From NCBI RefSeq assembly GCF_004360225.1, contig NZ_SNUA01000005.1:248001-312000 (forward strand): a DNA stretch of 64,000 nt, in the 5' to 3' direction. This DNA comes from Alcanivorax sp. 24. Lineage in GTDB: Bacteria > Pseudomonadota > Gammaproteobacteria > Pseudomonadales > Alcanivoracaceae. This document shows, piece after piece, positions 39,693 to 50,011 of this stretch (position 1 is the first letter of the stretch; every line of letters begins with the position of its first letter). The translations under genes were made by a program, and so were the position numbers. The notes under the pieces were generated by a model. The model saw only the letters and a program-made list of their open reading frames with translations. It made no database searches and had not been told where the DNA came from.

Positions 39693-40399
39693 TGCTGTTG
39701 GACATCGACCATCTGCACGCCTATTACGGCAAGAGCCATATTCTGCACGGCGTGCGTTTCACCATGCCGGAACCCCGCATCGTCGCCTTGCTGGGGCGCA
39801 ACGGCGCCGGCCGCTCCACCACCTTGAAAGCGATGATGGGTCTGGTGCCGCCGAGCCAGGGCAAGGTAGCGCTCAACGGCGAGGATCTGGCCGGCCGTCC
39901 GGCCCATGTCATCGCCCGGCGCGGGCTCGGTTATGTCCCCGAGGAACGCCAGGTTTTCCCAAACCTCACCGTGGAGGAGAACCTGATGATGGGCATGCAG
40001 ACCGGCGCCGAAGGCGCCCCTCGCTGGCAGGCGGAGGATATGTACCAGTACTTCCCCCGCCTGCGCGAGCGCCGCAATCAGAAAGCCGGCTACATGTCCG
40101 GCGGCGAACAACAAATGCTCACCATCTGCCGTTCGCTGCTCGGCAATCCACTGGTGCTGCTGGTGGATGAACCCACCGAGGGACTGGCGCCAATGATCGT
40201 GCAAGTGGTCATGGACGTAATCCGTGACATTCACCAACGCGGCGTGGGTGTGTTGCTGGTGGAACAGAAGATGACCATGGCCTTGCGCGTGGCCAGCCAC
40301 GTGCTTGTGATGGGACACGGCCAGATCGTCTTCACCGGTTCCACCGCGGACATGCAGGCACGGGATGACATTCGCCGCGACTGGTTGGAAGTGGCGTGA
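39692..40399 (+). CDS. LIV-type ABC transporter ATP-binding protein (LivF family), Walker A Lys replaced by Arg
   Basis: 235-residue ATPase with signature YMSGGEQQMLTI, Walker B LVLLVDEPTEGLAP and His switch in LLVEQKMTMAL. The Walker A reads GRNGAGRSTT, with Arg (codon CGC) where Lys is expected. Arg variants occur among LivF homologues, so it may still function. Last transporter gene; the ligase gene starts 10 bp later. Confidence 0.92.
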   Translation: MLLDIDHLHAYYGKSHILHGVRFTMPEPRIVALLGRNGAGRSTTLKAMMGLVPPSQGKVALNGEDLAGRPAHVIARRGLGYVPEERQVFPNLTVEENLMMGMQTGAEGAPRWQAEDMYQYFPRLRERRNQKAGYMSGGEQQMLTICRSLLGNPLVLLVDEPTEGLAPMIVQVVMDVIRDIHQRGVGVLLVEQKMTMALRVASHVLVMGHGQIVFTGSTADMQARDDIRRDWLEVA

Positions 40400-40409
40400 G
40401 GAGAGCAGC

Positions 40410-42026
40410 GTGAACCAACCCAGCAATCGCTTCGACACGCATTACGAAACGCACTTCGGTGACCGTGTCATCCGCTGTTTCCGGCAACGGCCGACCTCGG
40501 TGCAGGCCATGCTGCAATCCGCCCTGGAGCGCAATCCCGACGGCGATGCCTTCGTGGTCGAGGGCGAACGCGTCAGCTACCGCCAACTGGCACGGCGGGC
40601 CTCGCGGGTCGCGGCCGCCTTCCATGAACTTGGCGTGCGTCCCGGGGACCGGGTGGCGCTGGTGCTGCGCAACGGCCCGGCGTTGATGTACGGCCTTTAT
40701 GGCGCGCTCTGGCTCGGCGCCATCGCGGTTCCTCTGAACGCCCGTGAACAAGGCGCCGGGCTCGGCTATATTTTTTCCGATTGCGCGCCCAAAGTGGCTA
40801 TCGCCGAAGCCGACCTGGTGCAGCGGCTGCACGACGGCGGCGCCACCGGGGATCTGACCGCGCTGTTCTCGGTCGGAGGCGACGCCGAAGGCGCCTCCCC
40901 CTTCGAGCCTTTGCTTGAAGGCCCCGACACCAATCTGCCGCTGGCCCGACCCGGACAGGAAGACACCGCCGTTCTGCTCTACACCTCCGGCACCACCGGC
41001 CGCCCCAAGGGCGCCATGCAGACCCACCTCAATATCGCTCATACCGTCAAACTGTGGGAAAAAGCCATGGATCTGCGCTTCGCCGAGCGCTCCATCCTGG
41101 CCGTTCCCGGCAGCCACGTCACTGGTTTGATGGGCATCATCTTCACCATGGCGCACATGGCCGGCTGCACTCTGATCATGCCGCAATTCGACGCCGCCGA
41201 ATTCAATCAACTGGTCGCCGATGAAAGCGCCACCAGCACCATCATGGTTCCAGCCATGTACAAGCTGTGTCTGATGCGCGCCAACTTCGACACGCTCGAT
41301 CTGAGCAGTTGGCGGGTCGGTGCATTCGGCGGTGCCCCCATGCCGGAATCGACCATCGTCGAGTTTGGCCAGCGGTTGCCGCACCTGCAGTTAATGAATG
41401 CCTACGGCGCCACGGAAACCTGCACCGCCGTCACCGCCATGCCACCGGAAGCACAACTGGGGCACCTGGACAGCATCGGACGGGTATTGGATGGCGTGGA
41501 TATCCGCATCATGGACGAACAGGGCCAGGAATGCCCGGCGGGGGAGTCCGGGGAGTTATGGATCTCCGGTCCGGTGGTGGTTCCCGGCTACTGGCAGGAT
41601 GCGGAACGCACCGCGGAGAATTTCGTCGACGGCTATTGGCGCTCCGGCGACATCGGTGACATCAGCGCCGATGGCTATGTGCGCATCTTTGATCGCAAGA
41701 AAGACATGATTATTCGCGGCGGCTACAACATCTATTGCATCGAAGTGGAAAACGCCATCGCCTATCACCCGGCCGTGGCCGAGTGCGCCGTGATCGGCGT
41801 GCCAGACCCGGTGCTTGGCGAAAAGATTCTGGCGGTGGTCAGCAGTCAGGACGGCGACCTGGATGCCGACACGCTCCGCCGCTTCTGTGCCCAACGTCTG
41901 GCCGACTACAAAGTCCTCGATTTTGTTCATCTGCAACGGGAGCCGCTACCGCGCAACGCCAACGGCAAAGTGATGAAGACCACCTTGCGCGATCGCCTCG
42001 CCCACTCCGAAACCGAACCCTGCTGA
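40410..42026 (+). CDS. Acyl-CoA ligase (AMP-forming) of the transport operon
   Basis: 538 residues from the GTG at 40410, preceded by GAGGAGAG; the track-like extension into livF is rejected. ANL motifs: P-loop [11 protein letters not shown] (191-201), [10 protein letters not shown], hinge [16 protein letters not shown] and catalytic Lys in [12 protein letters not shown]. It would convert the imported acid to its CoA thioester. The co-directional dehydrogenase follows 8 bp later. Confidence 0.9.
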   Translation: MNQPSNRFDTHYETHFGDRVIRCFRQRPTSVQAMLQSALERNPDGDAFVVEGERVSYRQLARRASRVAAAFHELGVRPGDRVALVLRNGPALMYGLYGALWLGAIAVPLNAREQGAGLGYIFSDCAPKVAIAEADLVQRLHDGGATGDLTALFSVGGDAEGASPFEPLLEGPDTNLPLARPGQEDTAVLLYTSGTTGRPKGAMQTHLNIAHTVKLWEKAMDLRFAERSILAVPGSHVTGLMGIIFTMAHMAGCTLIMPQFDAAEFNQLVADESATSTIMVPAMYKLCLMRANFDTLDLSSWRVGAFGGAPMPESTIVEFGQRLPHLQLMNAYGATETCTAVTAMPPEAQLGHLDSIGRVLDGVDIRIMDEQGQECPAGESGELWISGPVVVPGYWQDAERTAENFVDGYWRSGDIGDISADGYVRIFDRKKDMIIRGGYNIYCIEVENAIAYHPAVAECAVIGVPDPVLGEKILAVVSSQDGDLDADTLRRFCAQRLADYKVLDFVHLQREPLPRNANGKVMKTTLRDRLAHSETEPC

Positions 42027-42034
42027 GAATCACC

Positions 42035-43234
42035 ATGGATTTCACCTACCCGGAAAAGACACAAACCCTGATCGCCCAACTCAACGCCTTCATGGACGAA
42101 CATATCTACCCCAACGAAGCGCGCTACGAGGAAGAACTCGCCGCCGGTAACTACTGGCCGGAGGTGATCGAGGAATTGAAACCGAAAGCCCGCGCCGCCG
42201 GATTGTGGAACCTGTTTCTACCGGAGTCAGAACACGGCGCCGGACTCACCAATCTGGAATACGCCCCCTTGTGCGAAATCATGGGACGGGTCATGTGGGC
42301 GCCGGAAGTGTTCAACTGCTCGGCACCGGACACCGGCAACATGGAAGTGCTGGCCCGCTACGGCACGCCGGAACAGCAAAAACAATGGCTGCAACCACTG
42401 CTCGATGGCGAGATCCGCTCCTGCTTCGCCATGACCGAACCGGACGTGGCCTCCTCCGACGCCACCAATATCCAAAGCGCCATCGTGCGTGACGGTGACG
42501 ACTACGTCATCAACGGGCGCAAATGGTTTTCTTCCGGATCGCCGGATGAGCGCTGCAAGATTTTCATCTTCATGGGCAAGACCGACCCGGACAACCCCAA
42601 CCGGCACAAACAGCAATCCATGATTCTGGTGCCCCGGGATACCCCGGGCATTACCGTGGTCCGCCCCCTGCCCGTGTTCGGCTTTTCCGGCACGCCGGAC
42701 GTCACCGGAGAAGTCCGTTTCGAAAACGTGCGCGTCCCCGCCAGCAACATGCTGCTGGGCGAGGGCCGCGGCTTTGAAATCGCCCAGGGTCGCCTCGGTC
42801 CCGGCCGCATTCACCACTGCATGCGTCTGATCGGCCTGGCGGAACGGGCGCTGGAGAAAATGTGCAAACGCACCCAGGAACGGGTCGCCTTCGGCAAACC
42901 GGTGGCCGAACAAACCGTGACCCTGGAACGCATCGCCGAATCCCGCATCCTCATCGACCAGACCCGGCTGCTGGTGCTCAACGCCGCCCATATGATGGAC
43001 ACCGTCGGCAATAAAGTGGCGCGCAAGGAAATCGCCATGATCAAAGTGGCCGCCCCCAACATGGCCGCCCGGGTCATCGACTGGGCCATCCAGGCCCACG
43101 GCGGCGGCGGCGTCACCAACGACTTCGGCCTCGCCAAAGCCTACGCCAACGCCCGCATGCTGCGCCTGGCCGACGGCCCCGACGAAGTCCACCGCAATCA
43201 AATCGGCCGGCTGGAACTGGCCCGGTATCGTTAA
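42035..43234 (+). CDS. Acyl-CoA dehydrogenase (ACAD10/11-like)
   Basis: 399-residue FAD enzyme for the first oxidation step of an acyl-CoA. FAD-binding motifs are [16 protein letters not shown] and [11 protein letters not shown]; the C-terminus, [17 protein letters not shown], is the form seen in ACAD10/11-type members, which take unusual acyl chains such as 4-hydroxy or branched acids. The ATG at 42035 is chosen; a longer reading overlaps the ligase. Last gene of the operon. Confidence 0.9.
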   Translation: MDFTYPEKTQTLIAQLNAFMDEHIYPNEARYEEELAAGNYWPEVIEELKPKARAAGLWNLFLPESEHGAGLTNLEYAPLCEIMGRVMWAPEVFNCSAPDTGNMEVLARYGTPEQQKQWLQPLLDGEIRSCFAMTEPDVASSDATNIQSAIVRDGDDYVINGRKWFSSGSPDERCKIFIFMGKTDPDNPNRHKQQSMILVPRDTPGITVVRPLPVFGFSGTPDVTGEVRFENVRVPASNMLLGEGRGFEIAQGRLGPGRIHHCMRLIGLAERALEKMCKRTQERVAFGKPVAEQTVTLERIAESRILIDQTRLLVLNAAHMMDTVGNKVARKEIAMIKVAAPNMAARVIDWAIQAHGGGGVTNDFGLAKAYANARMLRLADGPDEVHRNQIGRLELARYR

Positions 43235-43249
43235 TCAGGCACTCTGCCT

Positions 43250-43286
43250 CACCGCTCTCACAAGATCGCCTTGTGGGGGCGGTCCA
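43250..43286 (+). terminator. Hairpin after the acyl-CoA dehydrogenase
   Basis: ACCGC-TC-TCACAAG / CTTGTGGGGGCGGT folds into a stable stem 15 bp after the stop. There is no T-run, so it may be a mRNA-end stabiliser rather than an intrinsic terminator. Confidence 0.4.
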
Positions 43287-43402
43287 AGGGCAATGATACC
43301 GGCCTCAACTCTTGCCTTCAGGATCCCCCCTCCCTGGCGGCCTGACTCACCCCCTGCTTCAAAGCAGACGTCTTTATGACTATCAATAAACATGGCCTGC
43401 AC

Positions 43403-46400
43403 TTCTCTCCCTGCCTGCGCGGCAGCGAACCCTTGATAAGAAGGGGAAACCGATCCGGTTCATTTCTTAGCTGCCTGCGCGGCAGCGAACACGACTATCG
43501 CGAAGGACGCGACTTTCGAGCATTTCTTAGCTGCCTGCGCGGCAGCGAACGCGAAGGACATGTTCGGCGCCGATCTCGTAGATTTCTTAGCTGCCTGCGC
43601 GGCAGCGAACCTCATCCATCAGATATTCCAGTAGATTTCTCTTTTCTTAGCTGCCTGCGCGGCAGCGAACCAGGCCATTGTTCGCCAAGACGATGGACTG
43701 GTTTTCTTAGCTGCCTGCGCGGCAGCGAACGAACACCGGCCTGCAAAACCTGGCGATCCAGGTTTCTTAGCTGCCTGCGCGGCAGCGAACGACATGGGCC
43801 TGCAACGCTTCATTCGCCGCGTTTTCTTAGCTGCCTGCGCGGCAGCGAACCTGAACCGTCAGGAAAATATTCCCGGCTGCCATTTCTTAGCTGCCTGCGC
43901 GGCAGCGAACGATAACGGCCGTGCCGACCGAAAGTTCTACGTTTTCTTAGCTGCCTGCGCGGCAGCGAACGCCTTTCTCCAGCGCCTCCAAGCGTTCCAG
44001 AATTTCTTAGCTGCCTGCGCGGCAGCGAACGTCCAGGTCGGCGGTGTGCCTGACCTCCTCCTTTTCTTAGCTGCCTGCGCGGCAGCGAACCTCAGAGAGC
44101 TTGGGTATTCTGTTCTACTTATTTTCTTAGCTGCCTGCGCGGCAGCGAACGATTTGGCGGATTCTATTCGTAGCGACAGAGATTTCTTAGCTGCCTGCGC
44201 GGCAGCGAACATGGCCAAGCGCGACATACCGTCACCCAATCTTTTCTTAGCTGCCTGCGCGGCAGCGAACGATCCAAGCGGCGAATTGTTCGGCTTCGTG
44301 GTTTTCTTAGCTGCCTGCGCGGCAGCGAACGAAATTCAACGATGCGGCTCGGGACCTGAATCATTTCTTAGCTGCCTGCGCGGCAGCGAACGTCTCTATC
44401 CCCGTCTGCTCCGTCAGATTTCTTTTCTTAGCTGCCTGCGCGGCAGCGAACGAGAATGGCTGACTGGGTCGCTTCCATAGTGATTTCTTAGCTGCCTGCG
44501 CGGCAGCGAACGCTGCGATTTTATCTCACGTCCACACTGGGCATTTCTTAGCTGCCTGCGCGGCAGCGAACCATATCATTCAGCGACTTACCCTCGTCTA
44601 TCATTTCTTAGCTGCCTGCGCGGCAGCGAACGGGGGCGGGACTGGGGTCACGCGGTCAGGGGATTTCTTAGCTGCCTGCGCGGCAGCGAACGATCAGATC
44701 GCTGATCGCCTGCATGGGCTGCTTTTCTTAGCTGCCTGCGCGGCAGCGAACAGACATTGGCGCCATCGACCGGGAAGCCAATTTTTCTTAGCTGCCTGCG
44801 CGGCAGCGAACGCCGGTGTTCCGGACAGGCCCCATACGTGCTCTTTCTTAGCTGCCTGCGCGGCAGCGAACCCGGTGGCCGTGCTGTTCGGCATGCGCCC
44901 GTATTTCTTAGCTGCCTGCGCGGCAGCGAACATGTTGCAAAAACAGGTGGCGCGGGGGTAGTCTTTCTTAGCTGCCTGCGCGGCAGCGAACCCAGCCATT
45001 GTGTGAATGCCTCTTCGTTCCAATTTCTTAGCTGCCTGCGCGGCAGCGAACTTGTGCCCAGCCTGCTCTAGACACCATTTTGCTTTCTTAGCTGCCTGCG
45101 CGGCAGCGAACGCGATGGTGGGGACTTGAGTGACGATGTCCTTTTTCTTAGCTGCCTGCGCGGCAGCGAACACGCGGCCAGGCCGGCATTGATCCCGCGA
45201 CCGTTTCTTAGCTGCCTGCGCGGCAGCGAACCCGATCAGCTGGAGAACTCCTGTCCGCACTGCTTTCTTAGCTGCCTGCGCGGCAGCGAACGTGCAGGCC
45301 TCCGTTTCACTCCGGTCGGATCGTTTCTTAGCTGCCTGCGCGGCAGCGAACTTGCCCTGATGCTGGCGGTCGCTCTGATTTTTTTTCTTAGCTGCCTGCG
45401 CGGCAGCGAACGCCCCGCCAGACGCCCCGCTTCCCCATATGAGTTTCTTAGCTGCCTGCGCGGCAGCGAACCCTCCATTCATGCGGTCGCGTAGCCGGGA
45501 AGCTTTCTTAGCTGCCTGCGCGGCAGCGAACTGGCGCCCCGATCCGATAGTGCCGCACCGAGATTTCTTAGCTGCCTGCGCGGCAGCGAACGTATCAACA
45601 TCACTCGCCACCCCCACGCCCCTTTTCTTAGCTGCCTGCGCGGCAGCGAACTCCGGGGCGTCGATGGTCACCGTGATCAGCAGTTTCTTAGCTGCCTGCG
45701 CGGCAGCGAACCTCGTGGTCACCCGGGAAGTGCCGTCTCAATCTTTTCTTAGCTGCCTGCGCGGCAGCGAACTGGCAAACTTGCGCCGGTGGGCGCGTAA
45801 CAACTTTCTTAGCTGCCTGCGCGGCAGCGAACCGATGACTTGAGTGCTGACAGCGCAGCAGAGTTTTCTTAGCTGCCTGCGCGGCAGCGAACGAGCTATC
45901 GGCTCGGTTCAAAGGCCGGATATCTTTCTTAGCTGCCTGCGCGGCAGCGAACACCACCTGGGGACCTCTGGTTCGCGACTCAAATTTCTTAGCTGCCTGC
46001 GCGGCAGCGAACCGCCTGCCAGCCGCCTTCATGTGATCGACATATTTCTTAGCTGCCTGCGCGGCAGCGAACCAGGAAGAGCTGGCCCAAGCGGATGATC
46101 TGAATTTCTTAGCTGCCTGCGCGGCAGCGAACGCGCTCAGGGTCGAGGCGCGGCGTCTGGCTCTTTTCTTAGCTGCCTGCGCGGCAGCGAACCGTTCAAC
46201 AAAAACAGCGTTATTGTCCTGGGTTTTCTTAGCTGCCTGCGCGGCAGCGAACAATGACTTAGCGTGAATCGGACGGTAAGACGCTTTCTTAGCTGCCTGC
46301 GCGGCAGCGAACTCCATAATCGCCCATTTATATGTTCCTGAGCTTTTCTTAGCTGCCTGCGCGGCAGCGAACTCAGGGATGTTGCTGACCAGGGGGCTGA

Positions 46401-47272
46401 CCGTTTTCTTAGCTGCCTGCGCGGCAGCGAACTCGGCGCTGCTGAATGAGGCTGCCGCCGTTGTTTTCTTAGCTGCCTGCGCGGCAGCGAACTGGCCCGT
46501 GCGCGTATGGGGCTGCTGCGTCCTTTTCTTAGCTGCCTGCGCGGCAGCGAACGATACAGGCCGCCATTCATGACTACGCCCGCGTTTCTTAGCTGCCTGC
46601 GCGGCAGCGAACTGGGTCAGGATCCAACTCCACACGTGCAGCTTTTTCTTAGCTGCCTGCGCGGCAGCGAACCGTGTCCGGCATGTTGCGACGATGCTCC
46701 GCGATTTCTTAGCTGCCTGCGCGGCAGCGAACTCATCCAGCAGTGCGCGCCTTCAGTCGTCTTTTTTCTTAGCTGCCTGCGCGGCAGCGAACCGGGCATA
46801 TCGCGCCAGGCGATGTTGACGAAATTTCTTAGCTGCCTGCGCGGCAGCGAACCGTCAGTTTGGCCTTCATCGCTGCTGCAAATTTTTCTTAGCTGCCTGC
46901 GCGGCAGCGAACGAAGCGGCAACGGCGTTCATCGAAACTGTAATTTTCTTAGCTGCCTGCGCGGCAGCGAACTACGGCAACGCGATTAATGCCGAAGCGG
47001 CAACTTTCTTAGCTGCCTGCGCGGCAGCGAACAGAGCCTTCAAGCGCGGGCCGTGGGGAGTCTCTTTCTTAGCTGCCTGCGCGGCAGCGAACGCATTGCG
47101 ACGGTTATGGCCCCCCGGGGTCGATTTCTTAGCTGCCTGCGCGGCAGCGAACGACATTACAGTTTTCGCCTCGAGTTACACCGGTTTCTTAGCTGCCTGC
47201 GCGGCAGCGAACAAGAAGTCCCCCCCGTGAAATGTGGTCAAACATTTCTTAGCTGCCTGCGCGGCAGCGAAC
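43403..47272 (-). CRISPR. Type I-F CRISPR array, 64 complete repeats plus one degenerate terminal repeat, 64 spacers
   Basis: Transcribed on the minus strand, away from cas6f. The 28-nt repeat begins GTTCGCTGCCGCGCAGG and ends CTAAGAAA, with a CTGCC/GGCAG stem as in other I-F repeats. The first full repeat is at 47245-47272 (leader side), the last at 43463-43490. A terminal repeat at 43403-43430 is degenerate in its 3' eight bases. Spacers are 32 nt except two of 33 nt (44331-44363 and 45712-45744). I listed all 64 spacers and saw no duplicates. Complete repeats appear identical. Because the unit is 60 nt, frames run open through the array and create false repeat proteins. Confidence 0.99.
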
Positions 47273-47401
47273 TAGAACCAAACGAATCTAACTCCCTGAT
47301 TTTTAAAGAACAAGGCTAAAAAGAAGCGCCACACCCCAAATTTTGGAGCGTGACGTAAGTTATTGATTTTAGGAAAGTATTAATTGGAATCAAAAAAAGG
47401 G
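47273..47401 (-). promoter_or_regulatory. CRISPR leader with promoter and IHF site
   Basis: AT-rich 129-bp leader between cas6f and the first repeat. Reading the minus strand, TTGATT (47388-47393) and TAAAAT (47366-47371), 16 bp apart, form a strong promoter with a predicted start near 47359. AATCAATAACTTA (47356-47368) matches the IHF consensus WATCAANNNNTTR at every position and overlaps the -10 and start site. IHF is known to be needed for spacer integration in type I-F and I-E systems. Confidence 0.8.
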
Positions 47402-47965
47402 TCAGAACCACGGTATCGTTGCGGTAGGGCTGAGACCGTAGCGGCTGAAGCGGCCCGTTACCGGATGTACCTGCAAGTCACCGTGCTCTATAAACAGGCA
47501 GAAGTGCTGCCCCGTGCTCTGGCTACGCAGCGTCACGTAGGGTAAATCAACCTTGCGCTCCACCGTGTCTGGGATTCGCTCCCGAGCCTGTTCCAGAGTT
47601 TCCTCGTGACGCCGCGCCCGGCGACGCCGGAGACGTTCCGCATTGGTCTTGAATTGGCGGCGCCGGACCACACGATGCTTGGCATTGCCTGGCACCGGAG
47701 CCAACCCTGTCATTTGGATATGGTCACGCATGCCGGCCAGACAATCTTGACTCATTAAATGATCCAGAGCCGCGGCACTGCCATGCAGACGCAAGACACC
47801 ACCCAGGGATTTCGGCCGCCGCTGGTGCTCCGGGAAACTGATACCAATGTCATCAGACTGAAGCTTGACCAAAGCGCGATGTAATTTACCGTACAACGCC
47901 CCCATGAGAATGGTCGACGTAAACTCCGGATCGGGAAGTATCCGGATATCAATATACTGGTCCAT
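47402..47965 (-). CDS. cas6f: CRISPR endoribonuclease Cas6f (Csy4)
   Basis: 187-residue nuclease that cuts the pre-crRNA at the base of each repeat hairpin and stays bound to the crRNA 3' end. Catalytic and RNA-contact residues fall at the same numbers as in P. aeruginosa Csy4: His29, Ser148, Ser150, Thr151, with Arg102 and Gln104 for base reading. An Arg-rich helix (RLRRRRARRH, 111-120) would lie in the repeat major groove. It starts 3 bp after csy3. Confidence 0.97.
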   Translation of the reverse strand: MDQYIDIRILPDPEFTSTILMGALYGKLHRALVKLQSDDIGISFPEHQRRPKSLGGVLRLHGSAAALDHLMSQDCLAGMRDHIQMTGLAPVPGNAKHRVVRRRQFKTNAERLRRRRARRHEETLEQARERIPDTVERKVDLPYVTLRSQSTGQHFCLFIEHGDLQVHPVTGRFSRYGLSPTATIPWF

Positions 47966-47968
47966 ATC

Positions 47969-49006
47969 TCACCCCGCGTCTCCAAACACCCCGCCACGAA
48001 TCAGGATGGCCATCACGAAATGTTGCTGCTCCACCGTGGGTGCCTGGTCCTTTAGCATCCAGCTATCCAGAAGGGAGTAAAAGTCAGCTTTTTGCTTGGG
48101 TTGGCGACAAGCCTTGCCCTGGGTCGTCACCGACCCATAGGGTTCCACCGCGATGGGTCCCAAGTTCTCGTCCTCCTCCTTGGGGTACCAGGTATCGATG
48201 GTACGGATGGCATTACCCAGCTTCTGGGAGTGCATCCCAGCAGTTTCACCGACTCGATACAGCGTTTTGCTCTTGTCACCACGTCCACGATCGAGAATCA
48301 GTTCCTGGGAAGGGAACACCTCTTGTCCGGCTCCAAGGCGGGCGAAGGCCACCACTTCCAGTAGCACATGACGACTTCCCGACAGCCCGTCGGTGATACA
48401 CCCTGCTAGCGCCTGCAAAGAGGCTTTTGCCTCCTCGGTAGGTTCGAACCCCCGCAGAGACAGGGAAAGTGCATCGAAGGTCCAGATTTCAGCCGGCTTA
48501 CCTTGCTCCATTAACCGCACCTGTACTTCAACCTGCTCGGCCCCCACTCGATTGCGCCACAGGAAGCGGCCATTCGCCAGATTATAGGCGTAGCGGCTCG
48601 CGAGCTCAGTAAAGCCGTTCGCCGCAACGTAGCCCCGTACTGCCTGATACAGCCTGGCCTGATAATCAGAGTCATTACAAGCCGAAGGCTTACCGGCGCC
48701 GCTGAGCACCCGTAGGGTGAAACGAGCCATAAGGGTATCGGCCTCGCTGGGTAAGGCCGCCACATCCACGGTTTGTAGATTGGGATTCTCGATAGCGGCG
48801 TCCAGCTTGGCCGGATCCTGATCCTTGGTTTTCAAGCGATTAGATATGGTCCCCCGAACCGACTTTTCCCGGATAGTGACCGCCGGCCATTCGCCAGCCT
48901 GGTCGCGCCGCGACCATTGCCCGGCGAAAAACAGCGCATCGGACGGGTCCAGTTTACGCTCGAAAGCAAGCACGGATGCGGTTTTGAGTTTATCGTTCTT
49001 GGCCAT
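47969..49006 (-). CDS. csy3: Cascade backbone protein Csy3 (Cas7f)
   Basis: 345-residue RAMP protein; six copies coat the spacer part of the crRNA in the Csy complex. It starts with LKTASVLAFERKLDPSDALFF and contains TIREKSVRGTISNRLK and NPNLQTVD, typical of Cas7f. It lies between csy2 and cas6f with an 18-bp gap before it. Confidence 0.96.
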   Translation of the reverse strand: MAKNDKLKTASVLAFERKLDPSDALFFAGQWSRRDQAGEWPAVTIREKSVRGTISNRLKTKDQDPAKLDAAIENPNLQTVDVAALPSEADTLMARFTLRVLSGAGKPSACNDSDYQARLYQAVRGYVAANGFTELASRYAYNLANGRFLWRNRVGAEQVEVQVRLMEQGKPAEIWTFDALSLSLRGFEPTEEAKASLQALAGCITDGLSGSRHVLLEVVAFARLGAGQEVFPSQELILDRGRGDKSKTLYRVGETAGMHSQKLGNAIRTIDTWYPKEEDENLGPIAVEPYGSVTTQGKACRQPKQKADFYSLLDSWMLKDQAPTVEQQHFVMAILIRGGVFGDAG

Positions 49007-49024
49007 GATGGGTATCCCCTCTCG

Positions 49025-50011
49025 TTAAGCGGTAATGGGTTTATCTCTGTAGTCATTGCGGAGCCGGTACAGCCCCGAGTCCAGGTCGTTATCCACATAC
49101 CAAAGCAACTGCTCTGGCCGCTCCAGGCGGTGGGGGCTGACCCATTGACCAACGGAATACAGGCTCTCCACGAACCGGAATGGGGTCGACGCATCCCGCG
49201 TCCGAGCCACTTCACCAGGATCGTAAAGCCGGGACAGGGCGCCATAGCCCACCGGGATGGGCACGATCCAACCGGGCCGATGACGTACCTCCCACTCCAC
49301 GGCGTCATGGCTTTCACCCTGACTGTTGGTGGCGGTTTCCAACCGGCAGGTATGGTTCAGACGAGACAGGTCCAGCCAGGCGTCCAGCATGGAAAACTCC
49401 GGGTTCACAGAGCGCAGTTCATCAAGATGTTGCTGAAGCAGGTCATCCCGTGACACCAAAACAAACCCGGGCAGGCACCGCCGACGCAAGCGCTTGAATT
49501 GCATGACCCGAGCCTCCGCGTTGTCATCCAGTTGTATTAATTCAGGCTTCAATCTGGATGGCCGGCCACCGCTCAGAGCCGGCATAACACTCCCGCCCGC
49601 GACGCGCATGCCCGCCACTATCCCGGCGATCTCGTTCGCTACTTGACCCAGCTCCGCCCCTTCGCCGGCACAGGCACCTCCTTGAACCGAGAAGATCAGT
49701 GTAATGTCGAGATGGATACGCCCTTCCTCGACAATCGCCGCCGTGGCTCCCGTCTTATCCACTGGGTTGCGAGTCAAATGAAAGGCACGCGTGAAGCCGC
49801 CTTCTGTGACTTGAGCCTGGTAGTGGTGGCAGACAACGCCTACCGCGTCGAACTCCAGATCCAGAGTCTCCGGCAGCTTGCGTTCCAGAGCCTGCATCAG
49901 CCCCACGAAGGCACTCATGCCCGGAAAGCCCCAGGTCATCGGGCTGGAAACCGCATTGGCATTCTGAATGCGCAAATGCGGCAATATCAGTAGGTTACGT
50001 ACATCAGACAT
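49025..50011 (-). CDS. csy2: Cascade subunit Csy2 (Cas5f)
   Basis: 328-residue Cas5-like subunit that, with Csy1, caps the 5' handle of the crRNA. It starts LLILPHLRIQNANAVSSPMTWGFPGMSAFVG, a clear Csy2 N-terminus, and later has LMPAL-like SVMPALSGG and the C-terminal GYGALSRLYDPGEV. It overlaps csy1 by 8 bp and is a separate gene, not fused to csy1 as in transposon-borne I-F3 systems. Confidence 0.95.
   Translation of the reverse strand: MSDVRNLLILPHLRIQNANAVSSPMTWGFPGMSAFVGLMQALERKLPETLDLEFDAVGVVCHHYQAQVTEGGFTRAFHLTRNPVDKTGATAAIVEEGRIHLDITLIFSVQGGACAGEGAELGQVANEIAGIVAGMRVAGGSVMPALSGGRPSRLKPELIQLDDNAEARVMQFKRLRRRCLPGFVLVSRDDLLQQHLDELRSVNPEFSMLDAWLDLSRLNHTCRLETATNSQGESHDAVEWEVRHRPGWIVPIPVGYGALSRLYDPGEVARTRDASTPFRFVESLYSVGQWVSPHRLERPEQLLWYVDNDLDSGLYRLRNDYRDKPITA

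Noticed and set aside
43463-43550. Possible overlap of the second and third spacers from the left end through GCGAAGGAC
   Set aside because: The shared 9 bases are internal in one spacer and the flanking bases disagree, so they are not overlapping protospacers.
43376-47319. Long open frames full of FLSCLRGSE, FLAACAAAN, FAAAQAAKK or SLPRRQLRK repeats
   Set aside because: They are six-frame readings of the 28-nt CRISPR repeat. The unit is 60 nt, a multiple of three, and the repeat has no stop in these frames.
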